From positions 2,108,001 through 2,172,000 of the forward strand of contig CAWBRY010000001.1 in the NCBI GenBank assembly GCA_963791295.1: DNA of 64,000 nt. Reading direction: 5' to 3'. Below, one piece after another: positions 26,503 through 34,762 of this stretch (its first letter is position 1; every line of letters begins with the position of its first letter). This DNA comes from CAWBRY01 sp963791295. GTDB lineage: Bacteria; Bacteroidota; Bacteroidia; Chitinophagales; Chitinophagaceae. The position numbers were made by a program, and so were the translations under genes. The notes under the pieces are model-generated. The model saw only the letters and a program-made list of their open reading frames with translations, had not been told where the DNA came from and did not search any database.

Positions 26503-27537
26503 TCATTTGCTCATAGTCTCTTTTTCTTCAACGCGGTTCAGGAAGGCCCGGACATCGGAGAGTTTTGATCCTTTATTATTACTGCCGGTATTGGTGTTTT
26601 CGCTAGTGGCTTGTTGTTTTTCGAGCCAGCTGATGTAGTTCTTTATTGCAATGGTGATACAGTTGGCCACTTCCACTTGTCCATCCTTACTATTGAGGTA
26701 CTCTTCTTCGCTTCGATTCGTAATGTAACCTGTCTCGACGAGGATGCTGGGCATGGCTGTTGCCTGCAGCACCCAAATGCCTACCCCACGCTGCCGAACG
26801 TCCCTGTCAACCCTTCCTACTTTAGCAAACTCATCCTGTACAAATCCGGCTAACGTTGCACTGCGCTTGAAGAACTGTTTAGTCTTTAGTAAAGAAAGCG
26901 CAATGAATTCCGGTGAATTTGGATCGATGTCACCATAATTTTCTTTGAAGTTCGCTTCTTCAAGCATCGGCGAATTTTCTCGCATGGCTACTTCCTTGTC
27001 TTCATTCTTATGAGCTCCCCAGATATATGTTTCGGTGCCTTTAGCAGGATTGGGAGTTGTCCAGTAGCGGTATTTTGGAACCTTGCGGGTGACTTTCCTT
27101 CTCTTCTTACCCTTTCCGACGTAAGTAACAGCCGTTCGATAGCCCGTTACTTCAGAGTGACGGATAGGCCCAGCCGCATTTACGTGTATGCAAATAAAAA
27201 GATCGCCGTGGTTTTCGTTCGCAATCTCTGCGCGTCTATGCAAAGCCACAATCCTTTCAGTAGGGCGTGTCTCAATAATTTTTACTTCAGGAAGTTCTTT
27301 TTGCAAAACAGCAACAAGTTCCTTTGAAATGTCCAGGCAGATTTCATCTTCATGGGAGAACGCGCCCTTTGCTCCGTTGTGACCGCCATTCTCCATGATC
27401 CCATGACCGGCATCGACGATGATCGTGCGTACAGCCTTTTGGTAATGGCTGTGTTCCTGTTTATCTTTCCTGGCAAATGAAAAATCGATAACGCAAAAAA
27501 AGGAAAACAATAAATACAACAGGGTTCGCTTAATCAT
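26503..27537 (-). CDS. N-acetylmuramoyl-L-alanine amidase (Amidase_3), copy 2
   Basis: This 344-residue paralogue of the gene at 25467 shares domain order and motifs. It has a signal sequence (LLYLLFSFFCVIDFSFA), IIVDAGHGIMENGGHNGAKG with the first zinc His, SHEDEICLDIS with the zinc Glu, and FICIHVNAAGP with the second His. The ILVETGYITNRSEEEY region carries the catalytic Glu. It has the same type of Lys/Arg-rich insert (VGKGKKRRKVTRKVPKYRY), plus a C-terminal tail rich in Asn/Ser/Glu. Its start is 128 bp from the divergent LptD-like gene. Tandem duplication with divergence is the simplest origin. Confidence 0.93.
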   Translation of the reverse strand: MIKRTLLYLLFSFFCVIDFSFARKDKQEHSHYQKAVRTIIVDAGHGIMENGGHNGAKGAFSHEDEICLDISKELVAVLQKELPEVKIIETRPTERIVALHRRAEIANENHGDLFICIHVNAAGPIRHSEVTGYRTAVTYVGKGKKRRKVTRKVPKYRYWTTPNPAKGTETYIWGAHKNEDKEVAMRENSPMLEEANFKENYGDIDPNSPEFIALSLLKTKQFFKRSATLAGFVQDEFAKVGRVDRDVRQRGVGIWVLQATAMPSILVETGYITNRSEEEYLNSKDGQVEVANCITIAIKNYISWLEKQQATSENTNTGSNNKGSKLSDVRAFLNRVEEKETMSK

Positions 27538-27664
27538 GGATCTTCATGTTTGACGGGTTTGGTGGGAACTGCAATTAACCGGAGGGAATCTTCACAAATG
27601 TTTAAGCTTGTACAAGGGTCGCCTTCGGATAATGAGTTACTTTTGCTTCCTACCGTATGACCGT

Positions 27665-30385
27665 ATGAAGCAACTGCTCAAATTTAGGTCAATTTATCTT
27701 TCAAATGGATTTCTGACTGCTGCGATGTTTTTCACAATAACGTGGAAAACGCCGGCATACAGCGTCCACTCTTCCGGATTTCGCACTACTTTAACAGCCC
27801 CTACCGATACAACGATATTGCCGACAACAGACAGTTCGCGCGGGACTCTTCCAACGATTCGCGATACAACTGGGATCCCGGGTCGGGACTCATCATTGAT
27901 AGTACGCGTTGACACATTCTCCTTAAAGCTTTCCAAGGATTCATTGGATGCGCCGCTTATTTACGAAGCGGAAGATTCAGTAGTCGTGCAAGTGCAGAAT
28001 AAAAAAATATTATTGTATGGCAAAACAAAAACAACATACAAAGACATTTTATTGACTGCACCCAAGGTGGAGATGGACCAGCAGACCCAGATCGTCACTG
28101 CCTATAATCTCAAGGATACGACAGGAGCCATCATTGAAAACGCAAATTTCAAAGACGGGAATAACCAATTTACCAGTGATACCATCCGCTATAATTTTAA
28201 GTCGCAGGTGGGCCTCACCAAAAATACGTATACACAAGACGGTGAGATCGTTATTCATGGGGATGTGGCCAAAAAAGTAAATGAGAACACAACGTTTATC
28301 AAGAGGGCGCGGTTTACAACATGCGACCTGGATGATCCTCACTTTGCTTTTGTGACCAATAAGATGAAAGTGATCAATAAGAAATTAGCCGTCTCCGGCC
28401 CCGCACATCCGGAATTTGAAGGAGTGCCGGTACCTATATATATACCCTTTGGGTTTTATCCACTATCCCAGGGCCGCCATTCCGGGTTGATCCCACCTCA
28501 ATTCACGACGAATGAAGAATACGGGCTTGGTTTAGAGGGCCTGGGTTATTATAAGGTGTTAAGCGATTACTGGGATGTGAAATTGTACGGCAACATTTAT
28601 TCCTATGGAGGCTGGTCCGCACACCTGAATCCAACCTACCGTAGGCGTTACCGTTATAATGGCACATTGACGGCGAGCATTCAGAGTACGAAGCTGAACT
28701 TTAAAGGAGATCCCGATTTCCTGAGCAATAAAAGTTATTTTTTGAGCTGGAGTCATGCCGTCGACAGTCGCGCCAGGCCGGGAACTACCTTTTCCGCGAG
28801 CGTAAATGCCGGCTCTACCAGATATAACCGGCTCGTTCCAAATAATACGCAGCTTAATTTCCAGAATCAATTGGGTTCGTCGATAGCGTATTCAAAAAGT
28901 TGGCAGGGCAAACCTTATAACTTGACATTGACTGCCAACCATAACCAAAATAACCTCACCCACCTGATCAACGTGAGTCTGCCATCTGCTGCATTCACAG
29001 TCAGCACGATCTATCCCTTTCAGGGAAAAGATTTTGTAGGCACACCGAAGTGGTATCAGAAATTAGGTATTGGGTATACAGGAAATTTCCTGGATCGAAT
29101 ATCTTTTTATGATACGGCGGCTACATTTAAAAATATATTTGAAACATTACAATGGGGAGCTCAACACATTGTTCCGATTACACTCTCGCTTCCTCCTTTA
29201 TTTGGTGGAGCACTCATCGTTTCACCTTCGGTTTCTTATTCGGAAGTATGGCTCAATCAAAAAAGCCGGCGGATCTGGGATACGGCCGCGAAGAAGGTAG
29301 ATACGACCATCACAAAGGGTTTTTTTGCCGATCGCCAGACATCGTTCTCATTGGGTTTTAATACAGCCGTATTCGGTACTTACCAGTTCAAGAAGTCGAG
29401 GATCATTGCGATCCGTCACGTGATCAGGCCTTCTTTGAGCGTTAGTTATAGACCGGACCTGTCAAAAAAACACTATTATGACCTGCAAATAGATACAACA
29501 ACATACCGGCAGCGTGTAAACGAATTTGACAGACCTCTTTTCATTCCCTACTCCGAAGGAAGATTTGGCGGACTTGGTTTCAGTTTGGACAATAACGTGG
29601 AAATGAAATGGCGGAGCAAAAAGGATACGGGCACAGAATCCATCAAAAAAATAAAACTCATCGACGGATATGGGTTAACTACGGGCTATAATTTCTTTGG
29701 TGATTCATTGAAGCTTTCACCGGTCCAATTGTACTTCCGTACTACGTTATTTGAAAAGGTGAGTATATCTGCACGCACCACATTGGATCCTTATCAATTT
29801 AACGAGCGCGGAAACCCCATTGACAAGTATGCCTGGCAGGATGGAAAGTTCAAGTTGGGAAGATTAACCAACGGAAGTGTTTCATTGACCACCAGTTTGC
29901 GGAGCAAACCAAAGGATGCAAAAAAAGAAGAAGAAAGAAAAAGGTTGACGGAGGAACAATTGGGCGATTTATCCCTGATTGCAGATCAACAGCGTTTGTT
30001 GGATTACATGCAACAAAATCCGGCGGAGTTTGTAGACTTCAATATTCCCTGGCAGGTAAGTCTGAGTTTTTCCCTTTATTTTAACAGCACATTCAATCAA
30101 ACGACTCAATTATTTGAGAAGACCTTCAACACCAATATTAATTTCAGCGGAAGTTTCAGTCTTACTCCCAAATGGAATTTCAGCTCCAATGGGTATTATG
30201 ATTTCAAGACACATAAACTTCAGACTTTCCAAATGTCAATCAATCGTGAAATGCATTGTTGGCAATTGGCGATTAACGTGACGCCTATCGGGCTGTACAG
30301 GTCATTTAGTTTCACTATTAGTCCAAAGGCTTCTGTCCTCCAGGATTTGAGAATCAACAGGTCGAGATTCTTTACGGGGTTCTAG
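27665..30385 (+). CDS. LptD-like LPS assembly outer-membrane protein
   Basis: LptD inserts lipopolysaccharide into the outer leaflet of the outer membrane. The 906-residue protein has an N-terminal OstA-like jellyroll (about 85-200: LIYEAEDSVVVQVQNKKILLYG, ITLTAPKVEMDQ-like region, GDVAKKVNENTTFI). The CDLDDPHFAF and PIYIPFGFYPLSQGRHSGLIPP motifs follow, then a long barrel (about 270-906) ending in alternating strands. The PxGxYPL/GxxSGLxPP region matches the Bacteroidota LptD-like family. The open frame begins upstream at a TTG (27608), but the ATG at 27665 gives a credible signal sequence (KQLLKFRSIYLSNGFLTAAMFF). An OstA-like and an MCE protein on the opposite strand nearby support an LPS-export role. 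Confidence 0.82.
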   Translation: MKQLLKFRSIYLSNGFLTAAMFFTITWKTPAYSVHSSGFRTTLTAPTDTTILPTTDSSRGTLPTIRDTTGIPGRDSSLIVRVDTFSLKLSKDSLDAPLIYEAEDSVVVQVQNKKILLYGKTKTTYKDILLTAPKVEMDQQTQIVTAYNLKDTTGAIIENANFKDGNNQFTSDTIRYNFKSQVGLTKNTYTQDGEIVIHGDVAKKVNENTTFIKRARFTTCDLDDPHFAFVTNKMKVINKKLAVSGPAHPEFEGVPVPIYIPFGFYPLSQGRHSGLIPPQFTTNEEYGLGLEGLGYYKVLSDYWDVKLYGNIYSYGGWSAHLNPTYRRRYRYNGTLTASIQSTKLNFKGDPDFLSNKSYFLSWSHAVDSRARPGTTFSASVNAGSTRYNRLVPNNTQLNFQNQLGSSIAYSKSWQGKPYNLTLTANHNQNNLTHLINVSLPSAAFTVSTIYPFQGKDFVGTPKWYQKLGIGYTGNFLDRISFYDTAATFKNIFETLQWGAQHIVPITLSLPPLFGGALIVSPSVSYSEVWLNQKSRRIWDTAAKKVDTTITKGFFADRQTSFSLGFNTAVFGTYQFKKSRIIAIRHVIRPSLSVSYRPDLSKKHYYDLQIDTTTYRQRVNEFDRPLFIPYSEGRFGGLGFSLDNNVEMKWRSKKDTGTESIKKIKLIDGYGLTTGYNFFGDSLKLSPVQLYFRTTLFEKVSISARTTLDPYQFNERGNPIDKYAWQDGKFKLGRLTNGSVSLTTSLRSKPKDAKKEEERKRLTEEQLGDLSLIADQQRLLDYMQQNPAEFVDFNIPWQVSLSFSLYFNSTFNQTTQLFEKTFNTNINFSGSFSLTPKWNFSSNGYYDFKTHKLQTFQMSINREMHCWQLAINVTPIGLYRSFSFTISPKASVLQDLRINRSRFFTGF

Positions 30386-30406
30386 AGTAAGAGGTAAAAT
30401 ACGAAA

Positions 30407-30442
30407 GTTGTGAGTGGTGAGCGGTGAGTTGTGAGTTGCGAG
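30407..30442. repeat. Simple GTGAGTGGTGAG-type direct repeat
   Basis: Imperfect GTGAG(T)-based units follow each other just after the LptD-like gene and just before the tRNA promoter. A duplicated CATCTAGTA follows at about 30448-30470. The unit is the reverse complement of the repeat at 21043-21087. Confidence 0.65.
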
Positions 30443-30498
30443 CGAAGCATCTAGTATCTCGCATCTAGTACGTCTTACTCTGACTTCTCACTTCTTAC

Positions 30499-30506
30499 TA
30501 TCTTTG
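30499..30506 (+). promoter_or_regulatory. Possible -7 box for tRNA-Arg (TATCTTTG)
   Basis: TATCTTTG matches TAnnTTTG and lies 16 bp before the first base of the tRNA, which is a suitable distance. The -33 region is poorly matched (TTACTCTG about 22 bp upstream). Confidence 0.45.
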
Positions 30507-30522
30507 CCCTTCTTTAAAAATC

Positions 30523-30596
30523 GGTCCGGTAGCTCAGTTGAATAGAGCAATTGCCTTCTAAGCAATAGGTCATTGGTTTGAATCCAATCCGGATCA
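30523..30596 (+). tRNA. tRNA-Arg (anticodon TCT)
   Basis: The full cloverleaf can be folded. The acceptor is GGTCCGG with CCGGATC (one G-T pair). The D-arm is GCTC/GAGC. The anticodon stem is ATTGC/GCAAT with loop CTTCTAA, so the anticodon is TCT, reading AGA. The T-arm is ATTGG/CCAAT with loop TTTGAAT. The discriminator is A, and no CCA is encoded. The 3' end from 30582 forms one half of a 16-bp direct repeat with 39202-39217, showing that it was used as an integration site. Confidence 0.96.
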
Positions 30597-30597
30597 C
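30582..30597 (+). repeat. attL: 16-bp repeat within tRNA-Arg 3' end
   Basis: ATCCAATCCGGATCAC covers the 3' half of the T-stem and the acceptor 3' strand. An identical copy lies at 39202-39217. Outside the 16 bp the two sites diverge, as expected for attL and attR of an element that inserted into a tRNA gene and restored its 3' end. Confidence 0.9.
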
Positions 30598-30609
30598 ACG
30601 TAGAATGTA

Positions 30610-30645
30610 AATGCTTTGTAGGTATTAACTTATAAAGCATTTTTT
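30610..30645 (+). terminator. Terminator inside the element, just after tRNA-Arg
   Basis: AATGCTTT and AAAGCATT form an 8-bp stem around a 16-nt loop, followed by T. It is on the element side of attL and would end tRNA transcription after integration, replacing the native terminator now at 39221. Confidence 0.6.
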
Positions 30646-30749
30646 AATTAAAGGGGCCGTTTTTAGGGGACGATATCGAAATATTTATTCGCGATAGGTC
30701 GGATCAGGTTAGCAAAATCTTTATATTAGAAATTATAAATATACCTAGT

Positions 30750-31997
30750 ATGCAAAGAAAATCAAGCACGCCGAGGAAGCAGCAAAAGAAAAAATCTGTG
30801 CAAGCGGATTTACTTCCAGACATCGAAGATTCCTCGAGCCAAATAGGGGAAGAGACCGAGGACGATTTAACTGTCGACTATCTAAATAGGATCTCGGAAG
30901 CAGTAACCTGGTCAACGGACTGGACGGTTGAATCGCTTATTAATCAATTGGAACGGCTTGTAATCAATTTAAGTCCAAAATTTCAACGCCGAGATGCCTG
31001 GAATGTGAAGAAAAAAAGCAGATTTATTGAATCCTTAATCTATCGGCTTGCCGATACCTCAAATAGTACTTGCCGAAAGTCAAAGTGAGAAGGGAAGATA
31101 TGTAATCGTAGATGGGAAACAGAGACTTCTGACTTTGAAGCAATTCTGTCAACCTGAGGAATTTGAGAGACCATTTAAGGTTCTTTCAAATTTAAAAAGC
31201 CCGTTCTTAAACAATGCCACTTTCGTATCATTAGCAAAAAACCAAAAGACCTTATTTGACAACTTCATAAACCAATCCATTAGATCGGTAATTATAAAAA
31301 ACTGGCATTACGAAACACTTCCTGTATACGATTTTCTATCGATTGAATACTGGAAGTTTAAGCCTGTCCCCTCAAGAATTAAGAAGAGCCTTAAAGCCGG
31401 GGCCTTTCATGGATTTTGTTGACGACTTTGCTTCTAGCAGTTTAATTATTCAAAAAGCACTCAACCTTCAAGGGCCAGATTATGGAATGAGAGATTTAGA
31501 TTTAATTATCCGATTTTTTGCATTAGGAACGAGAATTAGTCAATATAAGGGTGATTTCAAAACATTTCTGGATTCAACTTGCGACTTCTATAATAAAGAC
31601 TGGAAGAAACATAAAGTATCCATCGAACAAGAAGCTGAAACTTTGGAAAATTCAATCAATGCAGTAAGTCAAATATTCAAGGGGAACTCATTTAAAAGAT
31701 GGGAAGGAGCAAAATACTCGAGTGGGTTTAATAAAACAATTTTTGACATTATGGTGTTTTATATTCACAATGAATCAGTTAGGAAAGAATTTGTTGAGAA
31801 AGGAAACCTAGTTATTGACTCCTTCAAATCTTTATGTGTAAGAAATAATAGATTTCTTAAATCAATTACAACTAATACCAGACAACCTGATTAAGACATC
31901 TGCTAAATTCGTTATTTGGGGTGTCGCATTAAAAAAAATAATTAAATCAGTAGAAATACCAACCAATTTGCTAAAAATATATAGGGCCAACACTTAA
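30750..31997 (+). pseudogene. DUF262-family (GmrSD/ParB-like nuclease) gene, three frameshifts
   Basis: Reading through the shifts gives a protein of about 415 residues. The N-terminal frame (30750-31088) has a low-complexity Lys/Ser leader and the start of the DUF262 domain, VESLINQLERLVINLSPKFQRRDAWNVKK. The second frame (from about 31046) has LPIPQIVLAES and the signature IVDGKQRLLTLKQF (family DGQQR-type motif). The third frame (from about 31335) restores RLNTGSLSLSPQELRRAL. A fourth short frame after 31893 gives FVIWGVALKKII, matching the family C-terminal block. Lesions lie near 31045, 31332 and 31893. DUF262 proteins are nucleases or NTP-dependent restriction factors; this copy is probably inactive. 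The HEPN gene starts 12 bp later. Confidence 0.82.
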
Positions 31998-32009
31998 AGA
32001 GTACTTTGA

Positions 32010-32612
32010 ATGCGTCTCTCAAGTGAATTTACGAATTTGAAAGCAAGGATTATCGAATTAGAACATAGATTTTTGAATTTCGATAATGCTGACTCTTTCA
32101 TTCAAGAGAATCAAGATAAGTTAATGTCATTTCGGTTGTTGTGTAATGCTGAAATAGAATATTATTTGGAAGAACGAGCTAAAAGCACGATTAATAAATA
32201 CCTTTCTGAATGGAGAAGCGGTGTGCTTTTGCCAGGGTTCAAATATCTATTTCTTTATTCTGCGAACAGATTTGATTCGGATTCATTTATTTAGGTTACA
32301 GACAGGATTAATGTGTGTGCTCAGTCCTATTTGAGTAAAATAAACGACAATCATGGTATAAAACAAAAAAATGTAGCACTTATGCTTATACCTATTGGAG
32401 TAACACAAACTTATTTGGATATTGCCTGGTTAGCTACATTGAATTCATATGGATCTAAGAGAGGATCATATGCTCATAGAAGCTTTTTTGTTCAATCTCC
32501 AATTTCAAGAAGTGATGAGCTAAATGAGCTAAAGCTTGTTTTATCTGGGTTAAAAAAGATTGACTATGAGCTAGAAACACTGACAAATATAAACCTCAAG
32601 CTACCCTATTAG
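32010..32612 (+). pseudogene. HEPN-like (RiboL-PSP type) protein gene with in-frame TAG
   Basis: Two open stretches, 32010-32294 and 32313-32612, lie in the same frame and are separated only by a TAG at 32292-32294, so they are one gene of about 200 codons with a nonsense mutation. The N-terminal half is helical (LLCNAEIEYYLEERAKS resembles the HEPN first-helix region). The C-terminal half contains LNSYGSKRGSYAHRS, an RxxxxH motif at 32460-32477 that fits the HEPN RNase active-site pattern Rx4-6H. RiboL-PSP HEPN proteins are often encoded next to DUF262 proteins in defence loci, as here. The assignment rests on motif and neighbour, not on a search. Confidence 0.6.
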
Positions 32613-32690
32613 CAATACTAAAAAGTTAATTGAAGAAAGGCCATCCACAATATTTTGGATTCAGAGTAGACTAGAAAAGGATTTAACAGT

Positions 32691-32831
32691 TTACTTTGAA
32701 CCTGATTTTCCTTTTGGAGGTGGGGGAGGTGGTGGCGGCGGTGGATTTTGAAAAGCAGGCAGACTATTCTTTCCTGATTCAGGCTTGGTTGGTTGAGGGG
32801 TGTTGATCGGTATTGATTTCTTGTCTGACAT
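32691..32831 (-). CDS. 46-residue proline-rich peptide, last gene of a five-gene cassette
   Basis: Translated by hand: an ATG at 32831 opens 46 codons to a TAA. The peptide is hydrophilic (MSDKKSIPINTPQPTKP at the start), carries ten consecutive prolines at residues 30-39, and ends KGKSGSK. The ATG lies 1 bp after the stop of the 2TM protein gene (TAA-T-ATG), so it is almost certainly translated with it. The run of prolines could bind a partner or extend across a surface, but no function is known to me. On the other strand the same bases give a run of glycines at the end of a short frame without a start, so the minus-strand reading is preferred. Confidence 0.6.
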   Translation of the reverse strand: MSDKKSIPINTPQPTKPESGKNSLPAFQNPPPPPPPPPPKGKSGSK

Positions 32832-32832
32832 A

Positions 32833-33327
32833 TTAAATTGTATTAAATACTCTTAATAGATATTCCCTAGTTTCAAAATCTGCTTTTCTTAAGATTTCCT
32901 TCTTTGTCGAGTTGATAATCTCGTTAGTAAGGTTGTTAACAGTCCTTTCAGCTTCTTTTATGCCATAAAACCTTTCTTGGGCTTCAGGATCATCCAATCT
33001 TGAGTTATAAAAATCCATACACAAGATTTCCAATTTATTATAATAATCGAAATAAAATCCCACAATCATGTCTAATTTGTACACTTGTTTATCTGTAGGG
33101 ACCAAATGGATCTGAAGATATTTCAAAAGTGATATTGCTGAAATAATTATACACGAAATTAAGGGCATTTTATTCCATATGGGCCAGCCCATTATGCCGC
33201 CAGCCGAAAACGCCAGGATAAATATATTGAATATCCGTTGGCCCCTTCTCCAGGAGGACAGTAGGAAGCAACAATAGAAGTAGTTATGCTTTGCCTGCGC
33301 TAATTCATACCAAATTCTGTCTCTCAA
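32833..33327 (-). CDS. Two-TM membrane protein, SLATT-like topology, unknown function
   Basis: The 164-residue protein has an N-terminal amphipathic helix with RIWYELAQAKHNYFYC and WRRGQRIF, then two adjacent transmembrane helices (about residues 31-50 and 54-73, with MGWPIWNK between). A cytoplasmic-type helical tail (about 78-164) includes LVPTDKQVYKLDMIVGFY and many charged residues. Two close TM helices followed by a helical tail are the layout of SLATT effector domains, which accompany nucleotide-sensing defence proteins, but I cannot show homology by eye. It is 73 bp downstream of the 3TM protein gene and 1 bp upstream of the proline-rich peptide. Confidence 0.7.
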   Translation of the reverse strand: MRDRIWYELAQAKHNYFYCCFLLSSWRRGQRIFNIFILAFSAGGIMGWPIWNKMPLISCIIISAISLLKYLQIHLVPTDKQVYKLDMIVGFYFDYYNKLEILCMDFYNSRLDDPEAQERFYGIKEAERTVNNLTNEIINSTKKEILRKADFETREYLLRVFNTI

Positions 33328-33400
33328 TTACTCTAATTTTATTCGAATAGTTTAACCTAACTATCTTATCCACATGAAATATGAAGCCAATTCGAAAAAT

Positions 33401-33805
33401 TTAGGTGGCGCTCAGACTAATTTTCTTATAAACATTTCTCTTAGATATAATGCGGTAAGTCAAATATGCAACGAATACTGTTACGCATATTAAACAAGTT
33501 TCAATTAAGATAAACAAGGTATTAAGTAAATTAAAATCCCATATATCAAATTCAGACATTTCCAAAATTCTATAGGTTGTGGGGCAAAAAATGTACGAGA
33601 TAGAAAAAAGGATTATAAATGCAAGAAATGCTCTCTTTAAATAGGAGTTTATGCGAAATTTGAACCTCTGAAACTCAGTTTCTTTTATCTTGTCTGGAAA
33701 TTTCTCTTTTAAGAAATCAAAAATTGACGATATTAGTTTTTCTAGTGCATAAAAGAGAAAAACTAAAAGTACACTGGTGGCCGAGAGAATATCACTTAAT
33801 TCCAT
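33401..33805 (-). CDS. Small membrane protein, three TM segments, unknown function
   Basis: The 134-residue protein has hydrophobic segments at about residues 6-26 (LSATSVLLVFLFYALEKLI), 58-78 (RAFLAFIILFSISYIFCP) and 93-115 (TLFILIETCLICVTVFVAYL). A basic and acidic amphipathic loop (FLKEKFPDKIKETEFQRFKF) lies between the first two, and the tail is basic. No signal peptide or known domain was recognised. The start overlaps the end of the 114-residue gene by 10 bp, so they are coupled. It is part of the compact minus-strand cassette 34351-32691. Confidence 0.65.
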   Translation of the reverse strand: MELSDILSATSVLLVFLFYALEKLISSIFDFLKEKFPDKIKETEFQRFKFRINSYLKRAFLAFIILFSISYIFCPTTYRILEMSEFDIWDFNLLNTLFILIETCLICVTVFVAYLTYRIISKRNVYKKISLSAT

Positions 33806-34140
33806 ATCTTTTTTTTTAAGAACGTATAGGTATCAATATGACACTGAAATTTTCTTGTTGAATTTTTCACAGGGGAAATATGCTCGAGTTTTTTGCAATC
33901 AGTTTCAATTCCATTTCTTAGCTCGTCCAGAATGAAATATTGGGCAATAACAAAATGAAAATAATCTTCATCTTTTTCCGCAGATGTTAAAATTGATTTT
34001 ATTAATTCTATCCTGGAATGCTCCATTAGTACATTGTTACTACATGTCTCTAGAATATTTTTTGCTTTAGTTTTGCTAATTTTGAAAAGTAATTTTAGCT
34101 CGTTTTCGTCTGAGATACTTGTATTGAAATAGTATTTCAT
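33796..34140 (-). CDS. 114-residue cytoplasmic helical protein, unknown function
   Basis: The protein is soluble and probably all-helical, with a charged composition (SDENELKLLFKISKTKAKNIL, RIELIKSILTSAEKDEDYF). Three cysteines are present (ETCSNN, TDCKKL, FQCHID). No motif of a known family was found. It lies 37 bp downstream of the 57-residue gene and overlaps the 134-residue membrane protein gene by 10 bp. The arrangement suggests that it works with the membrane proteins; it could be the sensor or antidote of a toxin-like pair, which is speculation. Confidence 0.55.
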   Translation of the reverse strand: MKYYFNTSISDENELKLLFKISKTKAKNILETCSNNVLMEHSRIELIKSILTSAEKDEDYFHFVIAQYFILDELRNGIETDCKKLEHISPVKNSTRKFQCHIDTYTFLKKKIWN

Positions 34141-34177
34141 TAAACAATTAAATCTGTCTTAGAGTAGTTTTCCTATA

Positions 34178-34351
34178 TTATTTTGGGACACTGCTAACTT
34201 TCAGCATTACAAGAAATTCGGAAAGAGCTGCCTTCGATATCTCGTTTAATACGCTTTCGATATTGGCTTCATCAGTGCGGAGTTTGGTCATCAAATACTT
34301 CTTTTCATCGGCATTTATTAAATATGATTTGATTGCAAAATGAATTTTCAT
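34178..34351 (-). CDS. 57-residue protein, first gene of the five-gene cassette
   Basis: Translated by hand from the ATG at 34351 to a TAA at 34178. The peptide is MKIHFAIKSYLINADEKK at the start, then a helix-rich acidic stretch (DEANIESVLNEISKAALSEF), and ends VMLKVSSVPK. The alternation in ESVLNEISKAALSEFLVML looks like a real amphipathic helix. It may be a complete small protein or the N-terminal remnant of a longer one, since the tail ends abruptly; I cannot decide. The downstream order and close spacing place it at the head of the cassette. Confidence 0.45.
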   Translation of the reverse strand: MKIHFAIKSYLINADEKKYLMTKLRTDEANIESVLNEISKAALSEFLVMLKVSSVPK

Positions 34352-34386
34352 TGTAATAATTTTAATTTATTCTGATGGTATTTCTT

Positions 34387-34610
34387 TTAGATTGGCGCAG
34401 AAAAGCGACATATGAGGAAGTTGGCGCTTTCGTTGCCTCTGATAAGGCTGATATTAGTTTTATCAATTAAAACATTATGACACAGCAAAAACGGAAGCAG
34501 TTTATAATTTAATTAGAAATAAATACTCTTTAAGCCATATGAGTCAAAATATTGTAACAATGTTAGGCGATTCTGGAGGTAAAAATGGCTTTTTGGCAGT
34601 TCTTGGTTAG
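34387..34610 (+). pseudogene. Short degraded coding remnant
   Basis: Within the 34352-34762 gap the plus strand reads LDWRRKATYEEVGAFVASDK to a stop at 34470. In another frame it reads EAVYNLIRNKYSLSHMSQN and NIVTMLGDSGGKNGFLAVLG to 34610. The composition looks protein-like rather than random for such AT-rich DNA, but I cannot name a family. The rest of this 411-bp gap shows nothing else. Confidence 0.25.
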
Positions 34611-34762
34611 TTAAAGCATGCAGTATTTAACTCAACTCAAGCAGAGGAGAAACTAAAATTAATACCTTAAACCACAAATACAGAGACGACAGTAGAAGAT
34701 TAGGCCTTAACAGGTAAAAAAACGATTGTATTGATTTTGGACTATGGAAAAGACTGATAAAA

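Noticed and set aside
32701..32750. Glycine-run end of a plus-strand reading frame (GGGGGGGGGG)
   Set aside because: The frame has no start nearby; the minus strand gives a complete 46-codon ORF coupled to the preceding gene.
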